Positions 13,511 through 26,477 of a stretch of 64,000 bases of DNA are shown here, in pieces; position 1 is the stretch's first letter, and every line of letters begins with the position of its first letter. The translations under genes and the position numbers were made by a program. The DNA is from Lathyrus oleraceus (taxonomy: Eukaryota > Streptophyta > Magnoliopsida > Fabales > Fabaceae), in assembly GCF_024323335.1 (NCBI RefSeq), contig NC_066579.1:353221400-353285399 (forward strand). Direction: 5' to 3'. The notes under the pieces were generated by a model. It saw only the letters and a program-made list of their open reading frames with translations. It did not search any database and was not told the DNA's origin.

Positions 13511-14141
13511 TGTCGCACCTCGAAAAATGAGAACACGACCTAGCGAAGGCAATCGCACGCTCGCATAATGGACTGAACAGAGTCGCCACCGAACTTTATT
13601 TATTCCTAAAAAGGAAAGGGGAAATATTGATAAAACCCAAGAAAGAACGACAATGATTATGGTCGTCGCAACCAAATCAGGGTTCGGGAGTCGGTTACGC
13701 GAGGGGAAGGTATTAGCACCCCTCACGTCTGTTGTACTCTACGGGAACCATTAGGTCAGTTGTGTGCATTAGTATTAGTTGAAATGTTAGGCTTCTCAAG
13801 ATATTAGGTGGGAAAGAAAGAATAGAAGAAAGGAGAATGTTTTTGGGTTTTTAACGAAGGACTAAACCTAAGTTTTTTATTAATGGGCCTGACAAGATTT
13901 CGCAATCCTGCTCCTACGTATCTGAATAGAGAACTCAAGGCTTACGTAGTTCTGGGTAGAAAATGTTTGTTTGTTGGTCGATTTTAGTGAAAGCTATCTT
14001 GTATTAACCGACGAGAAACATTGTTTTACCCAAAACAGATGAGGAGCGGACGTATACCACACATCGAATGGATTTACAAATCAACATTCGGAAAAACGTC
14101 ACTTATCTCAACTCAACAATTATGGCCGAAGCATTGCTTTG
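13511..14141 (-). repeat. Left (3') LTR of gag-only element, distal part
   Basis: This starts (plus strand) TGTCGCACCTCGAAAAATG and is the counterpart of 32562-33193 in the right LTR. I counted about a dozen differences over this stretch, roughly 2 percent. It is split by the Tekay insertion at 14142; CTTTG at 14137-14141 is the left target duplication. Confidence 0.85.
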
Positions 14142-16012
14142 TGTAACACCCTTCTACCCAAACGACATATTTAAATAGATTATCAGAGTACAACATGTAG
14201 AAGAGTTTACATTTCTTACAACATAATAATTATCGCATCACAACATAAAACATATTATTTATTTTATTAAAACTTCGCAGCGGACAACAACATTAATATT
14301 ATCATTCATTATATAACAATTCATAATAATGGTTCAATATTATCTCAACAAAACATCTCAACATGTTAGTCATCATAAACAACGTAAATAATAATCAATT
14401 ATCTATCGAATCCCATAACCCCGGTGTCACATGACCAGAGCATTTGACTTGACTCTGTAGAATAACTCTACACTTATTCTTCAAACCTCAACAATAGCTA
14501 CTCCTCTTTATCTGCACATTGCTCATCATAGATGAACATAAACACATGCAGAAGGGGTGAGAATTACATTATTAAATAACAATATAAAGACAGAAATATA
14601 AACATAAATATATTTCACATATGCCAACACAGCTCATCATAATCATCATAATCAACATATTCATGAACATCAACAAAACAACATATCAAATGCAATGCAC
14701 ACACCCATGCATGACTCAACACGACTCGGTATACCCATTTTGTGACCAACTACAGGATCACCACTCCCAGATTCATCACCATAGAATCCGAGTTCCCCGC
14801 AAGGAACCAAGCCTCTCAACAAGCCCGGAGTCAACAACATCATTAGAACTCAGTCCGTTCATCACTAGGCATCGGCCTTTCATGAATGCATGCACACCAA
14901 GCATGCATCATAATCAACATAGCAACAACAGCATCATATAGTCATGTTATCATCATCATTAACACATCCTATCACCAAAAGCATATCACATCATGCCACA
15001 TAATCAAACACAGTATTATCACACTCTACTAATATCTATACCACTCAAAGCAACGGGAAATGATCCCTCATATACCATGCATCAGCTAAGTTACCTCGCT
15101 CAGCCTAAACAACCAAAACTGCACAACAACAGCCCCGGAAAGACCACAGTCTGCCCATACGCGTATTGCCTATGCTCATACGCGTATTACCCACGCCTGA
15201 CCAAATCCATACGCGTATTGCCCATGTCCATACGCGTATTACCCACGCCTGACCAAATCCATACGCGTATTGCCCATGTCCATACGCGTATGCTACGCGT
15301 ATTACATTCCCATACGCGTACCAACAGAGACCAAAACACGTTCAAAACATCATCTTCCTCATCCATACGCGTATTGCCTAGTGCCATACGCGTACCAGCA
15401 ATCTCATACGCGTATTGCCTAGTGCCATACGCGTATGACCAGAAACCAGATTTCCAGATCTGCAATGGCTTTTTCTGCTACGAGATCTATCCAAATTCAT
15501 CCTTCCACAGTCTAAATTTCACACAAAATCACTCATATCATCTAATACAAATAGTTCCCTATTCGATTTCACAAATCCTAACATCATTGCATATAATTTC
15601 TACGAATTCCTTCGATTAAAATCCCAATTTCGTTCATCCAATATTTCACCATTTTCAGCATATTATTGTTTAATAAGGTTCAGACCCCTTACCTCTTTGG
15701 ATTGAAGGAAGCTCTGAGCAATCTTTGGCCTTTTCCTCTTCCTTCTCTTTCTCTTCAGCGTTTCTCCCCCTTTCTCTGACTCTGAGGCAAAACACGTGAA
15801 ACCACCTGAGTCCTCACTTTGGCCTCTTTTATCCAATTTCCACTTTTACCCTTCCACTCTTCATATTCCATTTATTTTATTTATTTAATTATTATTAAAT
15901 AAATAACATCTATAATAATAAAATAATCCAATAATTCAACTTTATTTAATTAAATTAATAAAATAATATTAACTCAATTAAATAATTCTCTTATTTTAAT
16001 CGGGGTGTTACA
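14142..16012 (-). repeat. 3' LTR of Tekay-type element
   Basis: 1871 bp, with ends TGTAACACCC and GGGTGTTACA forming a 10-bp terminal inverted repeat. Differences from the other LTR seen by eye lie near 14338, 14455, 14844 and 15136. Confidence 0.93.
15157..15436. repeat. Cluster of twelve TACGCGTA palindromes (3' LTR)
   Basis: Twelve copies of TACGCGTA lie in 280 bp, nine of them as the 10-bp palindrome ATACGCGTAT. Taking the start of the 10-bp window, they lie at 15157, 15178, 15209, 15230, 15261, 15282, 15293, 15312, 15365, 15386, 15406 and 15427. Spacings are 21, 31, 21, 31, 21, 11, 19, 53, 21, 20 and 21 bp, close to whole helical turns. Part of the regularity comes from 52-bp and 41-bp local duplications. 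Confidence 0.9.
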
Positions 16013-16025
16013 ACTCTCCCCCACT
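16013..16025 (-). other. Polypurine tract of Tekay-type element
   Basis: The minus strand reads AGTGGGGGAGAGT directly against the 3' LTR, where plus-strand DNA synthesis is primed in LTR elements. Confidence 0.85.
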
Positions 16026-16054
16026 AAAAGAGTTTTCATCCTCGAAAACATACC

Positions 16055-19000
16055 TCAAGCAAATAGAGCCGGATACGACTCTTTCATCTGATCTTCACGC
16101 TCCCAAGTCAAGCTCTCACCAGCTGGACCTCCCCAAACAACTTTCACTAGAGCAATCTTCTTACCTCTCAGGGTCTTCTCTTCTCGGTCATCTATCCGAA
16201 TTGGCAACACCTCAACGGTCAAATTATCCCTCACCTGGATATCATCCAACTGAACAACATGCGAAGGATCCGCAATATATTTTCTCAACTGAGATACATG
16301 AAACACATCATGCAGATTAGAAAGCGACGGCGGTAAAGCTATCCGATACGCCACTTCCCCAACCCTCTTCAAAATCTGATACGGACCCACAAACCTCGGA
16401 GTAAGCTTTTTAGACTTTAAAGCTCTACCCACACCTGTCATCGGAGTAACTCTCAAGAACACATGATCTCCCTCTTGGAACTCAAGTGCCTTTCTCCTGT
16501 TATCATGATAACTCTTCTGACGACTCTGAGAAATCTTCATTTTCTCCTGAATCATCTTAACCCTTTCAGTCGTCTGCTGCACAATCTCAGGTCCGAGTAC
16601 AACACTCTCACCTGATTCATACCAACACAATGGAGTTCTACACCTCCTACCATACAATGCTTCATATGGAGCCATACCGATACTAGCATGAAAACTATTA
16701 TTATAAGTAAACTCCACCAACGGCAAATAACTATCCCAAGAACCACTTTGCTCCAACACACAAGCTCTCAACAAATCCTCCAAGGATTGGATAGTTCTTT
16801 CAGTCTGACCATCAGTCTGAGGATGATAAGCTGAACTCAACCTCAACTTAGTTCCCAACGCTTTCTGCAAACTTTCCCAAAATCTAGAAGTAAATCTGGG
16901 ATCTCTATCAGACACAATACTGGATGGAATACCATGCAGCCTCACTATCTCCTCAATATACAACTCTGCCAACTTCTCTAAAGAGTGATTAATCTTCATC
17001 GGCAAGAAATGCGCCGACTTAGTCAACCGATCCACAATCACCCAAATAGAATCATTACCTTTCACCGTCCTCGGCAATCCCGTCACAAAATCCATGGAAA
17101 TGCTATCCCACTTCCATTCAGGAATCTTCAAAGGTTGCATCATACCTGCCGGTTTCTGATGTTCAATCTTTGACTTCTGACAAGTCAAACAGGCATACAC
17201 AAACTTAGCAACATCTCTTTTCATACCAGCCCACCAAAACAACTTCTTCAAATCCTGATACATTTTAGTTGCACCTGGATGGATACTCAATCCACTCCTG
17301 TGGCCCTCTTCAAGAATACTCTTTTTCAATTCAGACACCTCAGGAACACAAACTCTACCTTTAAATCGCAGGATGCCATTCTCATCAATCTCAAAATTAC
17401 CACCATTACCCTGGTTAACCATAGTAATATGATCAACTAGAGCGACATCAACTTGCTGACCATTCCGAATATCTTCCAGAATTCCACTAGTCAACTTCAG
17501 CATACCCAACTTTACACTATCAGCGGAAACTTCACAACCCAAACTCATATCACGGAACTGTTCAATTAACTCAAGCTCCCGAACCATCATCATAGACATA
17601 TGTAGAGACTTTCTACTCAGCGCATCTGCAACTACATTAGCCTTACCGGGATGATAACTCAATTCAAAGTCAAAATCCTTCAGTAATTCTAACCACCTTC
17701 TCTGCCTCATATTTAACTCTTTCTGATCAAACAGATACTTCAGACTCTTGTGATCACTGAACACTTCGAATCTGGAACCATACAGATAATGCCTCCACAT
17801 TTTCAACACAAATACAACAGCTGCAAGTTCTAGATCATGCGTAGGATAATTCCTCTCATGAACTTTCAACTGTCTAGAAGCATAAGCTACAACTTTACCA
17901 TTCTGCATCAAAACACCACCAAGACCCATCAAAGAAGCATCACAATAAACAACGAAGGACTCACCAGGATTAGGCAAGATCAACACTGGAGCACTGGTCA
18001 ACCGCCTCTTCAACTCAACAAAACTCGCTTCACAAGCTGCATCCCACACATACACTTGACCCTTCTTAGTCAACTGCGTCAACGGCAATGCCAACTTAGA
18101 GAAGCCCTCAATAAATCTGCGATAATAACCAGCTAACCCCAGAAAGCTGCGTATCTCAGTAGCAGACTTCGGAGTCTCCCACTGTAATACAGCATCAACT
18201 TTAGCCGGATCAACAGAAATCCCACCACTCGAAATCACATGGCCAAGGAAACTCACTTCCTTCAACCAGAACTCACATTTAGATAACTTTGCATATAATT
18301 TCTTTTCTCTTAACACCTGCAAAACAATTCTCAGATGTCCTGCATGCTCTTCTTCCGTCTTAGAATATATCAATATATCATCTATGAACACCACAACAAA
18401 ATTATCAAGGTACGGATGAAATATACGATTCATATATTCCATAAACACACCTGGAGCATTAGACACACCGAACGGCATCACAGTGTATTCATAATGACCA
18501 TACCTCGTACGGAAAGCAGTCTTCGCAATATCATCGGACTTCACTCGGATCTGATGATAACCCGACCGCAAATCAATCTTACTGAAAACATGAGCTCCAA
18601 CCAACTGGTCCATCAAATCATCAATCCTCGGCAATGGATACCGATTCTTGATAGTCACCTTATTCAACTGCCGATAATCGACACACAACCTCATCGTACC
18701 TTCTTTCTTCTTCACTAACAATACTGGTGCACCCCAAGGAGAAACACTTGGACGCACAAACTTCTTCTCAAGCAATTCTTCAAGTTGCTTCTTCAATTCA
18801 ACTAATTCAGTTGCCGACATTCTATAAGGAGACATCGACACTGGACTCGTACCTGGTACTAAGTCAATGGCAAATTCGACTTCACGTTCTGGAGGTAATT
18901 CACTTACATCCTCCGGAAACACATCCTGAAATTCACAGACAACAGGCAAATCTACACTCACCACTTTCTTATTCGCTTGCAGAGACGCAAATAAAGCGAA

Positions 19001-20467
19001 TATCTGAGCTTCATCTTTCACAAATTCCCCCACCTGCCTAGCAGATAGAAATCTTGCCTCATCATTCTCACCAACTTCAGAAAACCGCACCGTCTTACTA
19101 TAGCAGTTGATAAACACGCCATAGAATTCTAGCCAATTCATTCCCAGAATAATATCAATTTGGTGCAAGGGTAAGCACACCAAATCAACTACGAACTCTC
19201 TCTCAAAGATCGTCAAACGACAACCTCGACAGACAACAGAAGTCTTCACAGAACCATTAGCAGGAGTATCTATCACCATACTTCCGCCTAGGGACGACAT
19301 AATCACACCAATCCTGGTCGCACACTCATACGAAATAAACGAATGAGTAGCACCAGTGTCAACAATAGCAAGCAATTCAACATTATTAATCAAGCAAGTA
19401 CCTTTAATCAGATTATCTTCTTTAGGAGCTTCAGCCCCACTCAGAGCAAACACCCTACCAGTAGTATGAGCTGCAGTAGCCGCCTTCTTCGGTTTCGAGC
19501 ACTGCAAACTGATATGGCCTTTCTCGCCACAATTAAAACATGTCGGACCAGCATCCTTACATTCCGTAACTCTATGACCAGCCTGACCGCATCGGAAACA
19601 TCTCAGCACTTTCTTGGTACAGCTATCAGCACGGTGGCCTGGCTTGCCACACTTGAAACATTTACCAGCTACGGGAGATCCTCCCCCACTTGGCTTCTTC
19701 GCATCTACCACTTTCTGCTTACCTTTACCATTCGGAGATGCATAAGGACTACCACGATCCTTATTCTTCTTCTCACTAAGACTCTTGTAGTGAGCAGTCC
19801 TAGCCTTGCTATCTTCATCAAATATCCTGCACTTGTTAACCAGTGTAGGAAACCTACGAATCTCCTGGTAACCAATGCCTTGTTTGATCTCGGGACGCAA
19901 CCCGTTCTCAAACTTGACACACTTGGATTCCTCAGCATCAGCATTATTATAATGAGGACAATACTGTACCAGCTCCTCAAACTTCGAAGCGTAATCAGCA
20001 ACAGACATGTTACCCTGCTTCAGTCCCAGAAATTCCATCTCCTTCTTACATCGCACATCAGCAGGAAAATATTTCTCCAGAAAGGCCGTCTTGAACCTTT
20101 CCCAAGTCATCTCAGCACCTGGTACTTCAATCCTCTGTCGAGTGTTATCCCACCAGTTTTCAGCCTCTTCAGATAACATATGCGTACCAAACTGCACCTT
20201 CTGTGCTTCAGTACACGTCATCACCCGGAAAATCTTCTCAATTTCCTTCAGCCAAATCTGAGCACCATCTGGATCATAGCGCCCCTTGAATGTAGGAGGG
20301 TTATTCTTCAGAAACCTTCCCAAATTCCTAAACTCGTCGACCGGCGGATTCTGCTGCGCCTGCATAGCCTGCGCCATAGCAGCCAAAGCCTCAGCAATCG
20401 CACGGTCATTTTCTCCAGCCATACTCTGCACGACGCAACTACAACCGTTAAATATCGACAGTGTCAT
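16055..20467 (-). CDS. Gag-Pol polyprotein, Tekay-type chromovirus, intact
   Basis: A single 1470-codon frame encodes all proteins of the element. Gag occupies about residues 45-240, with WLKEIEKIF and the [11 protein letters not shown] motif. Three CCHC zinc knuckles follow at 270-283, 290-303 and 310-323. Protease shows DTGATHSF at 370-377. RT spans about 575-760 with LCVDYRQLN and the FIDDIL active site (694-699). RNase H starts at YCDAS (841-845). Integrase has its HHCC zinc finger at H1056, H1063, C1093, C1096 and a DDE triad at D1126, D1187, E1223 (35 residues between the last two). At the end (about 1418-1468) is a chromodomain-like segment with VKVVW and ESLTWERE, the targeting module of chromoviruses. 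Met16 (codon at 20420-20422) is a likely alternative start, since the family usually begins near there. No stop or frameshift was seen. Confidence 0.96.
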   Translation of the reverse strand: MTLSIFNGCSCVVQSMAGENDRAIAEALAAMAQAMQAQQNPPVDEFRNLGRFLKNNPPTFKGRYDPDGAQIWLKEIEKIFRVMTCTEAQKVQFGTHMLSEEAENWWDNTRQRIEVPGAEMTWERFKTAFLEKYFPADVRCKKEMEFLGLKQGNMSVADYASKFEELVQYCPHYNNADAEESKCVKFENGLRPEIKQGIGYQEIRRFPTLVNKCRIFDEDSKARTAHYKSLSEKKNKDRGSPYASPNGKGKQKVVDAKKPSGGGSPVAGKCFKCGKPGHRADSCTKKVLRCFRCGQAGHRVTECKDAGPTCFNCGEKGHISLQCSKPKKAATAAHTTGRVFALSGAEAPKEDNLIKGTCLINNVELLAIVDTGATHSFISYECATRIGVIMSSLGGSMVIDTPANGSVKTSVVCRGCRLTIFEREFVVDLVCLPLHQIDIILGMNWLEFYGVFINCYSKTVRFSEVGENDEARFLSARQVGEFVKDEAQIFALFASLQANKKVVSVDLPVVCEFQDVFPEDVSELPPEREVEFAIDLVPGTSPVSMSPYRMSATELVELKKQLEELLEKKFVRPSVSPWGAPVLLVKKKEGTMRLCVDYRQLNKVTIKNRYPLPRIDDLMDQLVGAHVFSKIDLRSGYHQIRVKSDDIAKTAFRTRYGHYEYTVMPFGVSNAPGVFMEYMNRIFHPYLDNFVVVFIDDILIYSKTEEEHAGHLRIVLQVLREKKLYAKLSKCEFWLKEVSFLGHVISSGGISVDPAKVDAVLQWETPKSATEIRSFLGLAGYYRRFIEGFSKLALPLTQLTKKGQVYVWDAACEASFVELKRRLTSAPVLILPNPGESFVVYCDASLMGLGGVLMQNGKVVAYASRQLKVHERNYPTHDLELAAVVFVLKMWRHYLYGSRFEVFSDHKSLKYLFDQKELNMRQRRWLELLKDFDFELSYHPGKANVVADALSRKSLHMSMMMVRELELIEQFRDMSLGCEVSADSVKLGMLKLTSGILEDIRNGQQVDVALVDHITMVNQGNGGNFEIDENGILRFKGRVCVPEVSELKKSILEEGHRSGLSIHPGATKMYQDLKKLFWWAGMKRDVAKFVYACLTCQKSKIEHQKPAGMMQPLKIPEWKWDSISMDFVTGLPRTVKGNDSIWVIVDRLTKSAHFLPMKINHSLEKLAELYIEEIVRLHGIPSSIVSDRDPRFTSRFWESLQKALGTKLRLSSAYHPQTDGQTERTIQSLEDLLRACVLEQSGSWDSYLPLVEFTYNNSFHASIGMAPYEALYGRRCRTPLCWYESGESVVLGPEIVQQTTERVKMIQEKMKISQSRQKSYHDNRRKALEFQEGDHVFLRVTPMTGVGRALKSKKLTPRFVGPYQILKRVGEVAYRIALPPSLSNLHDVFHVSQLRKYIADPSHVVQLDDIQVRDNLTVEVLPIRIDDREEKTLRGKKIALVKVVWGGPAGESLTWEREDQMKESYPALFA

Positions 20468-20524
20468 TTACACTAATCGACCAACAGGGAAAACATCACA
20501 TTATGACTCGACTGGACTGACCAT

Positions 20525-20536
20525 GCTCTGATACCA
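20525..20536 (-). other. PBS of Tekay-type element (initiator Met tRNA)
   Basis: The minus strand reads TGGTATCAGAGC, the standard plant initiator methionine tRNA primer site, four bases inside the 5' LTR. Confidence 0.93.
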
Positions 20537-20540
20537 CTAA

Positions 20541-22411
20541 TGTAACACCCTTCTACCCAAACGACATATTTAAATAGATTATCAGAGTACAACATGTAGA
20601 AGAGTTTACATTTCTTACAACATAATAATTATCGCATCACAACATAAAACATATTATTTATTTTATTAAAACTTCGCAGCGGACAACAACATTAATATTA
20701 TCATTCATTATATAACAATTCATAATAATGGTTCAACATTATCTCAACAAAACATCTCAACATGTTAGTCATCATAAACAACGTAAATAATAATCAATTA
20801 TCTATCGAATCCCATAACCCCGGTGTCACATGACCAGAGCATTTGACTCGACTCTGTAGAATAACTCTACACTTATTCTTCAAACCTCAACAATAGCTAC
20901 TCCTCTTTATCTGCACATTGCTCATCATAGATGAACATAAACACATGCAGAAGGGGTGAGAATTACATTATTAAATAACAATATAAAGACAGAAATATAA
21001 ACATAAATATATTTCACATATGCCAACACAGCTCATCATAATCATCATAATCAACATATTCATGAACATCAACAAAACAACATATCAAATGCAATGCACA
21101 CACCCATGCATGACTCAACACGACTCGGTATACCCATTTTGTGACCAACTACAGGATCACCACTCCCAGATTCATCACCATAGAATCCGAGTTCCCCGCA
21201 AGGAACCAAGCCTCTCAACAAGCCCGGAGTCAACAACATCATTGGAACTCAGTCCGTTCATCACTAGGCATCGGCCTTTCATGAATGCATGCACACCAAG
21301 CATGCATCATAATCAACATAGCAACAACAGCATCATATAGTCATGTTATCATCATCATTAACACATCCTATCACCAAAAGCATATCACATCATGCCACAT
21401 AATCAAACACAGTATTATCACACTCTACTAATATCTATACCACTCAAAGCAACGGGAAATGATCCCTCATATACCATGCATCAGCTAAGTTACCTCGCTC
21501 AGCCTAAACAACCAAAACTGCACAACAACAGCCCCAGAAAGACCACAGTCTGCCCATACGCGTATTGCCTATGCTCATACGCGTATTACCCACGCCTGAC
21601 CAAATCCATACGCGTATTGCCCATGTCCATACGCGTATTACCCACGCCTGACCAAATCCATACGCGTATTGCCCATGTCCATACGCGTATGCTACGCGTA
21701 TTACATTCCCATACGCGTACCAACAGAGACCAAAACACGTTCAAAACATCATCTTCCTCATCCATACGCGTATTGCCTAGTGCCATACGCGTACCAGCAA
21801 TCTCATACGCGTATTGCCTAGTGCCATACGCGTATGACCAGAAACCAGATTTCCAGATCTGCAATGGCTTTTTCTGCTACGAGATCTATCCAAATTCATC
21901 CTTCCACAGTCTAAATTTCACACAAAATCACTCATATCATCTAATACAAATAGTTCCCTATTCGATTTCACAAATCCTAACATCATTGCATATAATTTCT
22001 ACGAATTCCTTCGATTAAAATCCCAATTTCGTTCATCCAATATTTCACCATTTTCAGCATATTATTGTTTAATAAGGTTCAGACCCCTTACCTCTTTGGA
22101 TTGAAGGAAGCTCTGAGCAATCTTTGGCCTTTTCCTCTTCCTTCTCTTTCTCTTCAGCGTTTCTCCCCCTTTCTCTGACTCTGAGGCAAAACACGTGAAA
22201 CCACCTGAGTCCTCACTTTGGCCTCTTTTATCCAATTTCCACTTTTACCCTTCCACTCTTCATATTCCATTTATTTTATTTATTTAATTATTATTAAATA
22301 AATAACATCTATAATAATAAAATAATCCAATAATTCAACTTTATTTAATTAAATTAATAAAATAATATTAACTCAATTAAATAATTCTCTTATTTTAATC
22401 GGGGTGTTACA
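20541..22411 (-). repeat. 5' LTR of Tekay-type element
   Basis: 1871 bp, same length as the 3' LTR and nearly identical to it. As the 5' LTR of a minus-strand element it should hold the active promoter. It contains the second copy of the TACGCGTA cluster. Confidence 0.93.
21556..21835. repeat. Cluster of twelve TACGCGTA palindromes (5' LTR)
   Basis: All twelve sites and spacings are as in the other LTR, with none mutated. In element orientation the cluster lies about 575-855 bp from the LTR start, a place where it could act on the LTR promoter. Confidence 0.9.
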
Positions 22412-22416
22412 CTTTG

Positions 22417-25400
22417 CATCATCTCAAGACAAGATGTCTTTCGTTTATGAAAAAGGGTTTTTATATTAATCGCACGGCGGCGAAAAAGAGTTTGATTGGT
22501 TGGATGTATTTTTGGTTTTGAAAGACGAGTATTTATGACTTGCAAGCTCTTACAACTTGAGTCTAATACTCGAGACTACGTCTGGACCTTTCACCCAGGT
22601 AATCTTTTTCTTTCAATTTTATTGAGAAAAGACGTTTGAATATTTACAAATATTTTAAAGAGATGACGAATACATAGGGCTTACAAGCTCTTACAACTTG
22701 AGCCTAATATTCGGGATTAAGACTGGATATTACATCCAAAGTAATCTTTTTCTTCATATTTTATTTAAGAAAAAGGTTTAAATATTTACAAGTGTTCTTT
22801 AGGAAAGACGAATACATAAGGCTTATAAGCTCTTACAAATTGGGCTTAATATTCGGGATTACGACTGGATATTTCATCCAGGTAATCTTTTTCTTCAGTT
22901 TCACTTATGAAAATGATTTGAATATTGGAGCATTTTGAAGAGAAGACGAATACATAGGGCTTACAAGCTCTTACAACTTGGGCTTAATATTCGAGATTAC
23001 GACTGGATATTCCATCCAGGGTAATCTTTTTCTTCAGATTTTACTGAGAAAAGATTTGAAATTAAATTTAAAAGGATTAATATACAAAGACTTGAAATTA
23101 TTGAAAATTAAGTTGATATTTCTTAAAAGCTCATTGTAAGAAGGCCCAAGAGTAAGCCACGAAACTGAAATAAATTAAACTCATTGTAAGAAGGCCCAAG
23201 AGTAAGCCACAGGTTGATGGCGATGCTTAAAAGCAATCGACTTACAAAGGTATGGAAATGGGGGTCGACTTTGAATCGAGAAATGTGTGATCCCATTGGT
23301 TTACAGTGGTTTTGAATGGATGATGAAATTAAATGAAACCAAACTTGTGTTATTAAGTGATAATGAAACTGTGAGTGTGGAATAAAATCGGTCCATTTTT
23401 AATTAATAAAAATTGATTAAAATTCAATTAAGTCGTCTAATTAAGCTAATTAAAATCAATTATCAAAAATATTTGATTAAAAATTAATATAATCAAATAT
23501 TTAAGTTAATTAAAATTAGTTAACAAAGTTGTCCAATTTAACCCAAACTTTAATAAGTGACAATGTAAAAAAAAATTGAATTGAATCAGCCAACGTGTGC
23601 TCATAACCGGTTTATACATAGCGACAACGGAGTTAGAATGTCGTATGCAAAGCTCAAAGCGCGGTGAAATATCATATTGATGTATTGTATCTTTAGTGGC
23701 ATAGCGGCATCAAATTGCCGAATCCGCGGATTAAAATTCTGATTTCTCACAATGTAATAAAGTTGCGATAACTCGGTATTATATTTAATTTGATTATGAA
23801 AATCACAAGCTTAATGCAACACAAACAAGGAAAACATAGACAAAAACAAAAAATAAAAATAGCAGAACATAAACGCAAAGACACAAAAACAGCAACTTGG
23901 GAACAAAAAACCACAACATCAATAGTGCCCACAACGAAAACACTTAGCACATTGCAACGGTTACCGCCACCACCAATTCACCAATTTAGACAACTAGCTT
24001 ATGGAAGTACACAATTGCACTCATGATAAATATTGTTTGCAAATATAATTCATTAAATTCAAGCAACATATAAAATTAAATGAAATCTAACTAAAACAAT
24101 GTAAGCCTTAATTCTTAGTTTATTTTTTAATGTAAACCGAACCAAAACTACATGTTAATGGAAATAACTAACAACTTGCAGTATGTAGTCACTATATAGA
24201 CTATCATGTACAGTTGTACCAAATTATTACCATGCCAACACAAATCAACATACAAACCAAAACAAAACTTCTACCTACAAACATACGCAACCAAAACACA
24301 TAAGGTAGCCGATACACAAAGCAACCGCCTCGAAACCAGAAAAAAAACACAACACTGGGACAGTGATCACAACAACAGAATAGAACTTAATTCGAAATAT
24401 AAACAAAATCTATGCGAATCAAATGCCACAAAGGTGAAAGGTTATATCCCGATGCTAGAACTACATTTACAACATAACCAATTCGCAATCCAAGGGAAAC
24501 CGAAAAGAGAAAAACACAACATAGCCAATGCGTGTTCGAAATCAAAATAAAGTTCAAAAATTTGTAAATCATACACATAGCTCGAACTATGAGTTTAAAC
24601 AAGTGGTAACCACAATCAAACAATCCTCTTATAGCAATTAGAGTTAACGGTGCCGACAAAAACTAACGATAACTATAACCAAACCGTCTATGCAAACAGA
24701 GTCCTACAGTGCAAAAAGCATAAACAAAATAGATTATGATTATTTACAATGTTATTCCAAAGATAAAAGATCCAACACTTATTCTGAGAAAAAAACAACA
24801 CTCCGACATAAAGACATAGGTAACCGACACAAATTTATTCACAACATGGCGGATACGTGATAGATCAATTGACACCCATGATCAAATGAATGCCCATTAA
24901 TCAATAATTGTATTAAAAGAATAATTACCAGTGAGATTTTTGCGATGATGTTGTTGCTCCTCTCGCCGTCAGTACCAATACATGGAAATGTTGCTGCTAG
25001 TGTTTGTTGTTGCTGTAAACTTAGGGAATACCGGCACGGTGGATAATGTTAAGGTGAGACCGAAAATCAATGGTGGTTACCTCGTCTTGGACTAATCATC
25101 AGCAAAAACTGTTTAGATTTGAGCATGGAGTTGAGGACCTGATACTGTATTTGATGCCGTTGTCACCGCCGTAACATGTCGTTGCCAAACCCACTTCAAA
25201 AATGTTGAAGTCACCGCCGTTAGAAACAGAGTAAAGGTTAGGTGGTCGTTGATGGAAGAATGGATCGACGGGATGATGAAGAAAAAAAGCAACGGCCTAC
25301 GGTTCAAAATGGAAGGTGGGAGGTGTGTCGCGTTTTTGAAGGAGATGAAGGGTGCTAGGTTTTGACGGAGGATGAAGAATGGAGAGATTGTGTTGTTGGA

Positions 25401-26209
25401 GAGAGAGAAAGGTATTCGAAAAAACCAGTCCTTGAAAAACTGCAGAAAAAGGGTCTCCCCTGCTTCCCAATGGATCAACCTTTTCTTTTATGACCGTTTT
25501 GGAGAGAGAGATTGTTGTCCTTGGTGGAGCAGAAAAATCCGTTCGGAGTGGTCCGTTTTTGTCGTTTCTGCGCACACGATGAAAGAGAGAAAGAAAATTG
25601 TTGGTGCTAGCTGGCATGGTATCCTTTTCACATAGGATTCTCTTTTTTTATTTTAAATATTAAATATTAGAAATGAGTTAGTAAAATTAAATACCTTAAA
25701 TAAAACTAAATCATATATTCAATCAATTATGTTGTTATTTTGACTAAATAAATAAATGGATCAATCATAAATAAAAATCGAGAGCAAAAATGCTCGAAAA
25801 ATTAAACCGAATGCGTTAAAATGATCAGCACAAAAAATACTTATTGAAAAAAAATACAGCGTTTCTTTTCATTTTGAGATAAATTTTGACCGGTTAAACT
25901 GGCTCGAGTTGATCAAAAAGTGGCCAAAAAATTAGATGAAAAATAAATCGAGCATACAAGATTAAACTACGCGAAACGTAGATTAATAAAGTTGATGTCT
26001 GGAAGCTTGATTTTAAAAAAAATCCGTCCACTGATTTGACGCACATTCGTCGATTAATTCAACCGGTTTGCCTGTAGATCCGAAAAAATTATTTCGACTG
26101 ATATTCTAGGCACTATGCGGTATGGAATGCATGGTATGCTATGTAGAGATGCAATAACTATGATGAATATATTGAATCAGCGATTCAGGGTCAAAATTGG
26201 GGTGTGACA
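22417..26209 (-). repeat. Left (3') LTR of gag-only element, main part
   Basis: Continuation after the Tekay insertion; 631 + 3793 = 4424 bp, exactly the length of the right LTR. It ends GGGGTGTGACA at 26209. It includes an array of four units of about 120 bp (about 22530-23050) with TTACAAGCTCTTACAACTTG, and a non-coding, CT/GA-rich part at about 25120-25620. Confidence 0.85.
22530..23050. repeat. Tandem repeat, four units of about 120 bp, in LTR
   Basis: Each unit holds GACGAATACATA, GCTTACAAGCTCTTACAA, TAATATTCGGGATTACGACT and GTAATCTTTTTCTTCA. The same array is at about 33305-33840 in the right LTR. Confidence 0.8.
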
Positions 26210-26222
26210 GTTGCCCCTATTT
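26210..26222 (-). other. Polypurine-like tract of gag-only element
   Basis: The minus strand reads AAATAGGGGCAAC directly against the 3' LTR end at 26209. This is the position and rough composition expected of a PPT. Confidence 0.6.
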
Positions 26223-26477
26223 AAGTATCTTCAACTAGAGAATATGAAGCAGGAAACTCTTCATATGATCATAGTGGAAGATAATTAAATACTAAGAAGG
26301 CCCGAATTTTGATCCTGAATCCCTATGACATGATATGCGCTGATGCAAGACTCTCTCCTTTTTTATTTTGATATGCTAGGGATATGATCAGACATAAGAT
26401 AAACCCTAGCAGGATGTTTTATGATGGATGCTGAATGAAATAAAGATCTATGGGGAATGATGCAAAAGGATTTTAAC

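Larger units (their letters stand above)
14142..22411 (-). mobile_element. Intact, very young Tekay-type Ty3 chromovirus element, minus strand
   Basis: Complete 8270-bp element: LTRs of 1871 bp at 14142-16012 and 20541-22411, iMet-type PBS, polypurine tract, and one uninterrupted gag-pol frame. The target duplication CTTTG (14137-14141 and 22412-22416) is perfect. By eye the two LTRs differ at only four positions. An empty site is present in the sister LTR at 33189-33193. A C-terminal chromodomain-like segment places it among chromoviruses; the Tekay/Del lineage (Peabody-like in pea) is my best assignment. It has every part needed to be autonomous. Confidence 0.93.

Noticed and set aside
15157..15436. 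CRISPR-like array (short repeats with spacers)
   Set aside because: Repeats are 8-10 bp palindromes with partly duplicated 10-45 bp spacers in a plant retrotransposon LTR. Repeat length, spacer size and context exclude CRISPR.
14993..15619. Plus-strand 208-codon frame (and its copy at 21392-22018) with repeated IRVLP/YAY peptides
   Set aside because: It lies antisense in the LTR, is produced by translating the TACGCGTA palindromes, and repeats in the opposite strand too (15187-15465). It is a by-product of the DNA motif, not a gene.
16985..20531. Several long plus-strand frames opposite gag-pol (for example 19343-20176)
   Set aside because: Shadows of the minus-strand gag-pol frame in GC-richer DNA; no domains.
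23747..23950. Cys/Phe-rich 67-codon minus-strand frame, repeated at 34523-34726
   Set aside because: Identical only as part of the LTR pair; no cysteine spacing of a known peptide family and no signal-peptide-plus-mature layout.
24206..24550. 114-codon plus-strand frame, repeated at 34982-35326 in the other LTR
   Set aside because: Nearly conserved between the two LTRs only because the LTRs are about 98 percent identical; composition is low complexity (K, N, T, Q rich) and it is antisense to the element.
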